Assembly (NCBI GenBank): GCA_036164085.1 | Contig: JAYZJV010000052.1 | Span: 1 to 64,000 of the forward strand | Source of the DNA: TMED-70 sp036164085 | GTDB taxonomy: Bacteria; Chloroflexota; Dehalococcoidia; Lucifugimonadales; Lucifugimonadaceae | Reading direction: 5' to 3' | DNA: 64,000 nt | Shown: in pieces, positions 60,212 through 64,000 of the stretch | Layout: each line of letters opens with the position of its first letter | Numbering within the stretch: the stretch's first letter is position 1 | The notes under the pieces: generated by a model | The model's database searches: none | What the model was told of the DNA's origin: nothing | Seen by the model: the letters and a program-made list of their open reading frames with translations, nothing else | Translations under genes and position numbers: made by a program

Positions 60212-60218
60212 AACTTAA

Positions 60219-61661
60219 TTATATTTGTTTTGAACGTGCAAGAAAAATATTTGGAATAAGAGATATAAGTAAAAAAACAACTGAAGAAAAATAAATAAAT
60301 TTCCAGGCGTTAAGAAAAACATCCATTGATTCTTTATCCAAAGAATTTAAACCCGCAATATCTCCGTTATAATTCGCTCCTATTATCAAAAAAGCGGTCA
60401 AAATCAAAGTTGATAATGTTTGCCCAAATGTGTTCCCCATATTCCTTATAAAACTTATTATTGAAGAAGCAAAACCTGTGAGCCCCTTATTCAAAGAGCT
60501 ATAAGTCAATGCCATATTGGGAGAACCCCAAAAGCCCATGCCTAATCCATTGATCAGTAAGACTATAGTAATAAAAGATTTAGAAGTATTAATATTAAAT
60601 TGAGCTATAAAAACATATGAACAAATCATTATAAATAAACCAAAAATAATGAATTTCATTCGTCCAAATTTATCAGAAAGTCTGCCTCCTAAACTTGCAG
60701 CAAAAGCCATCCCTAATGATTGAAAAATCAACATCAAACCTACTCTAGACTCATTAATATTCAACAAACCTGTCAAAAAAATTGGCATCATAATCATATT
60801 TCCAGACATAGCCAAAAATGCAAAAAACCTTGTATTTATGGCGATAGAAAAATCTTTGATTTTAAATAAATTGAAGTTAAGAATCGGATTATTCGATTTG
60901 ATCTCAGTGTAAATAAATAGAAAAGCAAAAGGTACAGATAAGACCATAAAAAATACAGCATAATTAGAAAAAATGTCTTCAAAAACTAAGCTTTTCATAC
61001 CTAAAATAATCAAAACAATAAACCCCACTCCATATATTGTTCCTTTATAATCAAATAAGTCTTTTTTACGATTATTTATTTTTATGGTGTCTTTCCGCAA
61101 TAAGAAGTAACCTAAAATAAAAGCTAATATCATGGGGATTAGTAAGGATAAATAAACTATCTGCCATCCAAAGTTGAATACTAAAATCCCTCCTATAACA
61201 GGTCCTACAGTCTGCCCTAGTCCCACTGTAGTGCTCATTAATCCAAGAGATTTTCCTCGTTCATTCTCTGGAAACAAATTAGTGACTATAGCTCCTCCTA
61301 CAGCCTGCCCCATTCCTGAACCAATTGCCATAATTATTCTTGAGAAAATCAAAATAATAAAATTAGGAGAAAAAAATCCTATTAGTGTCCCTAAAATAAA
61401 GATTCCTATTCCTGACATATGAACTTTTTTATGCCCAAATTTATCAGCAAAACTTCCTGCTGGTAATAAAATTGCAGTAACGGTTAAAAGATGAATTATA
61501 ACCAACCAGGAAACTTTATGAATTGATGTTCCAAAATAAATTGAAATTTCTTTAAGTGATATTAAAATTGCTCCCATACTAGCAACGTTTACAAAAAGTG
61601 ATATTGCAACAGCAAAGAAAGCAATCCATTTATAATTTTTCATACTAGAGTATGATAACAC
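60219..61661 (-). CDS. MFS transporter, DHA2 family (EmrB/QacA type, 14 helices)
   Basis: 480 residues, 14 hydrophobic segments. The A motif is GSFADKFGHKKVH, with a second copy GGRLSDKFGRMKF in the second half. The antiporter C motif appears as GLGQTVGPVIGG. The family exports drugs or toxic metabolites by proton antiport. Met7 (61643) is an alternative start. The next gene downstream (a lipoprotein) is eight bases away. Substrate unknown. Confidence 0.87.
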   Translation of the reverse strand: MLSYSSMKNYKWIAFFAVAISLFVNVASMGAILISLKEISIYFGTSIHKVSWLVIIHLLTVTAILLPAGSFADKFGHKKVHMSGIGIFILGTLIGFFSPNFIILIFSRIIMAIGSGMGQAVGGAIVTNLFPENERGKSLGLMSTTVGLGQTVGPVIGGILVFNFGWQIVYLSLLIPMILAFILGYFLLRKDTIKINNRKKDLFDYKGTIYGVGFIVLIILGMKSLVFEDIFSNYAVFFMVLSVPFAFLFIYTEIKSNNPILNFNLFKIKDFSIAINTRFFAFLAMSGNMIMMPIFLTGLLNINESRVGLMLIFQSLGMAFAASLGGRLSDKFGRMKFIIFGLFIMICSYVFIAQFNINTSKSFITIVLLINGLGMGFWGSPNMALTYSSLNKGLTGFASSIISFIRNMGNTFGQTLSTLILTAFLIIGANYNGDIAGLNSLDKESMDVFLNAWKFIYFSSVVFLLISLIPNIFLARSKQI

Positions 61662-61689
61662 ACAGAATTTGATAGATTTTTTGGATATA

Positions 61690-62136
61690 TTAGTAAAATT
61701 TTGATAGGTTTTTGATCATCGAAACATGCTTTATTCCTGCTTCTAAAAAAGTTTCTCCTTGCTGAACATATTCATGCTTAAGATAAAACTTTTTTACATA
61801 CTCTTGTGCATGTAAAGTTATATTGAAAAGGCCTTTATCAAAAGCCTTTTTTTCAAGAAAAGACAAAACTTCTCCTCCAACTCCTGATCTTCTATAGTTA
61901 GAAAAAACAGCCATTCTTCCCACTTTTGCATTTTGATTATCTATCGGAATGAGCCTTCCTGTAGCAACAGGAGAGTTATTGATAATAGCTAGTGCATGTA
62001 TAGATTTTGCATCTAGGTCATCCAGTTCTTCTTCTTCAGGGACTCCTTGTTCTTTTACAAAAACTTCTGTTCGAATTTTAAAACATTCAAGTAAATCTTT
62101 TTTTTCTAGAGCTTCAATTATTAATATTTTTTCCAT
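61690..62136 (-). CDS. GNAT acetyltransferase (ElaA/YjcF-like)
   Basis: 148 residues. CFKIRTEVFVKEQGVPEEEELDDLD, ATGRLIPI, RMAVFSNYRRSGVGGEVL (the acetyl-CoA loop) and LHAQEYVKKFYLKHEY identify the ElaA/YjcF type GNAT. Substrate unknown. Upstream 62137-62276 is an AT-rich gap holding the enolase-gene start. Confidence 0.83.
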   Translation of the reverse strand: MEKILIIEALEKKDLLECFKIRTEVFVKEQGVPEEEELDDLDAKSIHALAIINNSPVATGRLIPIDNQNAKVGRMAVFSNYRRSGVGGEVLSFLEKKAFDKGLFNITLHAQEYVKKFYLKHEYVQQGETFLEAGIKHVSMIKNLSKFY

Positions 62137-62276
62137 TGATTATATTTATAACAATAATTACTTATAAATATAATATTTTAGGATTAAACTTTCAAAAGAA
62201 CCTAATTTGAACTGAGATTTTTTTTTTACTTTTGTAATAAGATATCAAAAAATATACTAATGAAGTACAGGTAAAT

Positions 62277-63377
62277 ATGAAGATAACAAATGTAAAAGTT
62301 GAATTGTTTGATTGGAAAACTGAGCCATGGAAAACAAATAGTTGGACACAATTCGGAAATACGGTTCAATTAGGAGTTGTTACTATCGAAACAGATGAAG
62401 GTATCAGCGGAAATTCGTTTTTAGGCTCATCAAGAGTCGGTGCTGACCACCATGCTCCGGGATTGATTGAATTTATAAAGCCCATAGTTATGGGTAGAAA
62501 TCCTCAGGATATAGGGGCCATTTGGAAAGATTTATGGAAAATGAATAGATCTGTTTCAACGTATGTTATAGGTGCAATTGATATCTGTTTGTGGGATATA
62601 AATGGAAAGATTGCAAATCAACCTATACATAGATTGCTTGGAACATGCAAAGAAACCGTTCCTGTTTATTCAAGTACAGCTTTTCATGAGACTAAAGAAG
62701 AATATGCAGAAGAAGCATTGGTTTTTAAAAATAAAGGTTGGACTGCTCATAAAATTCATCCGCATGGAAACCCAGAGTATGATATTGAAATATGTAAATC
62801 TGTAAGAGATGCTGTCGGTAATGACATGAAGCTTATGCTGGATTCTATGTGGTCATATCAGTACGAAGATGCTATGAGGGTAGGTAGGGCGATAGAAGAA
62901 TTAAACTTTTATTGGTATGAAGATCCTTTGGTTGAAGAGGATATTTATAGTTATAAAAAACTACACCAAAAATTAGATATTCCAATTATGTCAACAGAAT
63001 ATGCACCAGGAAGATTGTATGGAATGGCAGAATGGATAACTGAATACGCAACAGACTTTCTAAGAGGAGATGTAGCTGTAACAGGAGGCATAACTCCAAT
63101 GATCAGATTAGCCAATCTTGCAGAAGCTTTTAATATGAAGTGTGAAATTCACCATGGAGGAAATTCTTTAAATAATGTTGCCAATTTACATATCACAATG
63201 GCTGTGCCAAATTGTGAATTCTTTGAGTTTTTCCCGTGTACTGGAGCAAACATGTTCGGATTAGTTGAGGATATTGATTTTGAAAATGGTTATGTCACTG
63301 CTCCTAATAAACCTGGTTTAGGATATGAAATTGACTGGGATTTATTAAAAAAAGGACATACTGCTACTCTTGAATAA
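62277..63377 (+). CDS. Enolase-superfamily (mandelate racemase-like) enzyme, first of tandem pair
   Basis: 366 residues. Capping domain: GAIDICLWDINGKIANQPIHRLLG. Barrel: TAHKIHPHGNPEYDIEIC (Lys-x-His on strand 2), metal ligands in LMLDSMWSYQ, YWYEDPLVEED and IMSTEYAPG, and a catalytic His in CEIHHGGNS. The set is a mandelate racemase-type site, as seen in dehydratases of L-sugar acids. It is 70 percent or so alike by eye with the next, cut gene, so it is a recent duplication. Substrate unknown; fuconate/rhamnonate is a reasonable guess from the neighbouring sugar genes. Confidence 0.85.
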   Translation: MKITNVKVELFDWKTEPWKTNSWTQFGNTVQLGVVTIETDEGISGNSFLGSSRVGADHHAPGLIEFIKPIVMGRNPQDIGAIWKDLWKMNRSVSTYVIGAIDICLWDINGKIANQPIHRLLGTCKETVPVYSSTAFHETKEEYAEEALVFKNKGWTAHKIHPHGNPEYDIEICKSVRDAVGNDMKLMLDSMWSYQYEDAMRVGRAIEELNFYWYEDPLVEEDIYSYKKLHQKLDIPIMSTEYAPGRLYGMAEWITEYATDFLRGDVAVTGGITPMIRLANLAEAFNMKCEIHHGGNSLNNVANLHITMAVPNCEFFEFFPCTGANMFGLVEDIDFENGYVTAPNKPGLGYEIDWDLLKKGHTATLE

Positions 63378-63380
63378 AAT

Positions 63381-64000
63381 ATGAAAATTCAAAATGTTAA
63401 GTTGGATATGTTTGAGTGGAAAGGAAGACCTTGGAAAACAAGTTATCGAATGGTTTTTGGACAAGATGTAAACTTAGGTGTTCTTACAATTGAAACTGAT
63501 GAAGGAATAAAAGGCAACGCATTTTTAGGTTCATCCAGACTCAGTGCGGATCACCACTATAGAGGATTGATAGATTTTGCTAAGCCTTTTTTAATTGGTA
63601 AAAATCCTCAAAATATAGGGGCTATTTGGAAAGATTTATGGAAAATGAACAGGTCTTTATCTTTAAATGTTATTGCCTCTATTGATATTGCTTTATGGGA
63701 TATTAATGGAAAAATAGCCAATCAACCAATACATAGACTTTTGGGAACTACCAAGAAAAATGTACCTGTGTATAGTAGTACCGCATATCATGAGAAAGTT
63801 GAAGAATATGTTGCAGAGGCAATTAAATATAAAGAAATGGGTTGGACTGCTCATAAAATTCACCCGCATGGAACCCCTGAAAAAGATATAGAAATTTGTC
63901 AAAAAATAAGAAACGCTGTTGGTAATGACATGAAACTTATGCTGGATTCTATGTGGGCATATGATTATGAAAGTTCCTTAAGAGTTGGAAGGGCTATAGA
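63381..64000 (+). CDS. Enolase-superfamily enzyme, second of tandem pair (3' end cut by window)
   Basis: Starts at ATG 63381, three bases after the previous stop, and stays open to the window edge (206 codons). MKIQNVKLDMFEWKGRPW, LGVLTIETDEGIKGNAFLG, SIDIALWDINGKIANQPIHR, TAHKIHPHGTPEKDIEIC and LMLDSMWAYDYE match the upstream paralogue almost position by position. The second and third metal ligands and the catalytic His lie beyond the window. A duplicated dehydratase whose copies may differ in substrate. Confidence 0.85.
   Translation, partial: MKIQNVKLDMFEWKGRPWKTSYRMVFGQDVNLGVLTIETDEGIKGNAFLGSSRLSADHHYRGLIDFAKPFLIGKNPQNIGAIWKDLWKMNRSLSLNVIASIDIALWDINGKIANQPIHRLLGTTKKNVPVYSSTAYHEKVEEYVAEAIKYKEMGWTAHKIHPHGTPEKDIEICQKIRNAVGNDMKLMLDSMWAYDYESSLRVGRAI

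Overview
The window is AT-rich (roughly 30 percent G+C by eye), very tightly packed bacterial chromosome. Genes overlap or abut, nearly every gap is under 300 bases, and standard code 11 is used, with TGA as a normal stop in many genes. There is no sign of phage, insertion sequences or CRISPR. The gene mix suggests a free-living, probably marine, aerobic heterotroph of the SAR202-like Chloroflexota/Dehalococcoidia type. The clues are several mandelate-racemase/enolase-superfamily sugar-acid dehydratases, many SDRs, a COG3618 lactonase, a family-5 peptide-binding lipoprotein with a Ser/Ala/Pro/Lys linker, ctaA-ctaB for heme A, and rsmD-coaD followed by a coiled-coil DivIVA-like gene. This placement is inference from gene content; no rRNA is present.

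Layout: 1-1581 is an interrupted accD-accA fusion. 1578-4026 holds a HAD phosphatase and thiG-thiE-thiS. 4030-9252 (minus) is a peptide-transporter operon with a cupredoxin-like lipoprotein. 9550-11458 holds an enolase-family dehydratase plus an HpcH/HpaI aldolase. 11976-18054 has tsaD, ctaA-ctaB, infC-rpmI-rplT and ftsH. 18051-26987 is one long plus-strand run: metallo-hydrolase, CPBP protease, trpA, aroH, an attenuator, DAHP synthase, ribF, tyrS and polA. Then come tRNA-Ser(UGA), an ABC-F ATPase, DUF2721, a 33-residue membrane protein and sucCD. 31797-36892 has an enolase-family dehydratase, two alpha/beta hydrolases, pgpA and two hydroxypyruvate-isomerase-like genes. 36889-40101 (minus) runs moeB, cysM, amidase. 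40330-43615 is an SDR and an Rrf2-rhaM-SDR-lactonase operon that looks like non-phosphorylating 6-deoxy-sugar (fucose/rhamnose) catabolism. 43740-55108 has rplY, an aminotransferase, DUF1015, a lipoprotein, ligA, pth, an old yellow enzyme, serS and lysS. The end holds acetyltransferases, an SDR, a cupin, coaD, rsmD, dusB, a thioredoxin-like lipoprotein, an MFS transporter and a tandem pair of enolase-family genes, the second cut by the window edge.

The most interesting signals are regulatory. Two short leader ORFs precede intrinsic terminators that sit just upstream of biosynthetic genes. One is a 13-codon ORF with four Tyr and two Phe codons before DAHP synthase; a segment starting at its stop codon can pair with the left arm of the terminator. 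The other is a 19-residue ORF with three Cys codons, apparently on a leaderless transcript, before the moeB-cysM operon. CysM closely resembles the O-phosphoserine sulfhydrylase of mycobacteria, so the second looks like cysteine-responsive attenuation of a protein-thiocarboxylate cysteine pathway. infC appears to start at a rare AUA codon. All twelve convergent gene junctions lie between a 9-base overlap and a 6-base gap, and the only clear intrinsic terminators are inside leaders or between operon genes.
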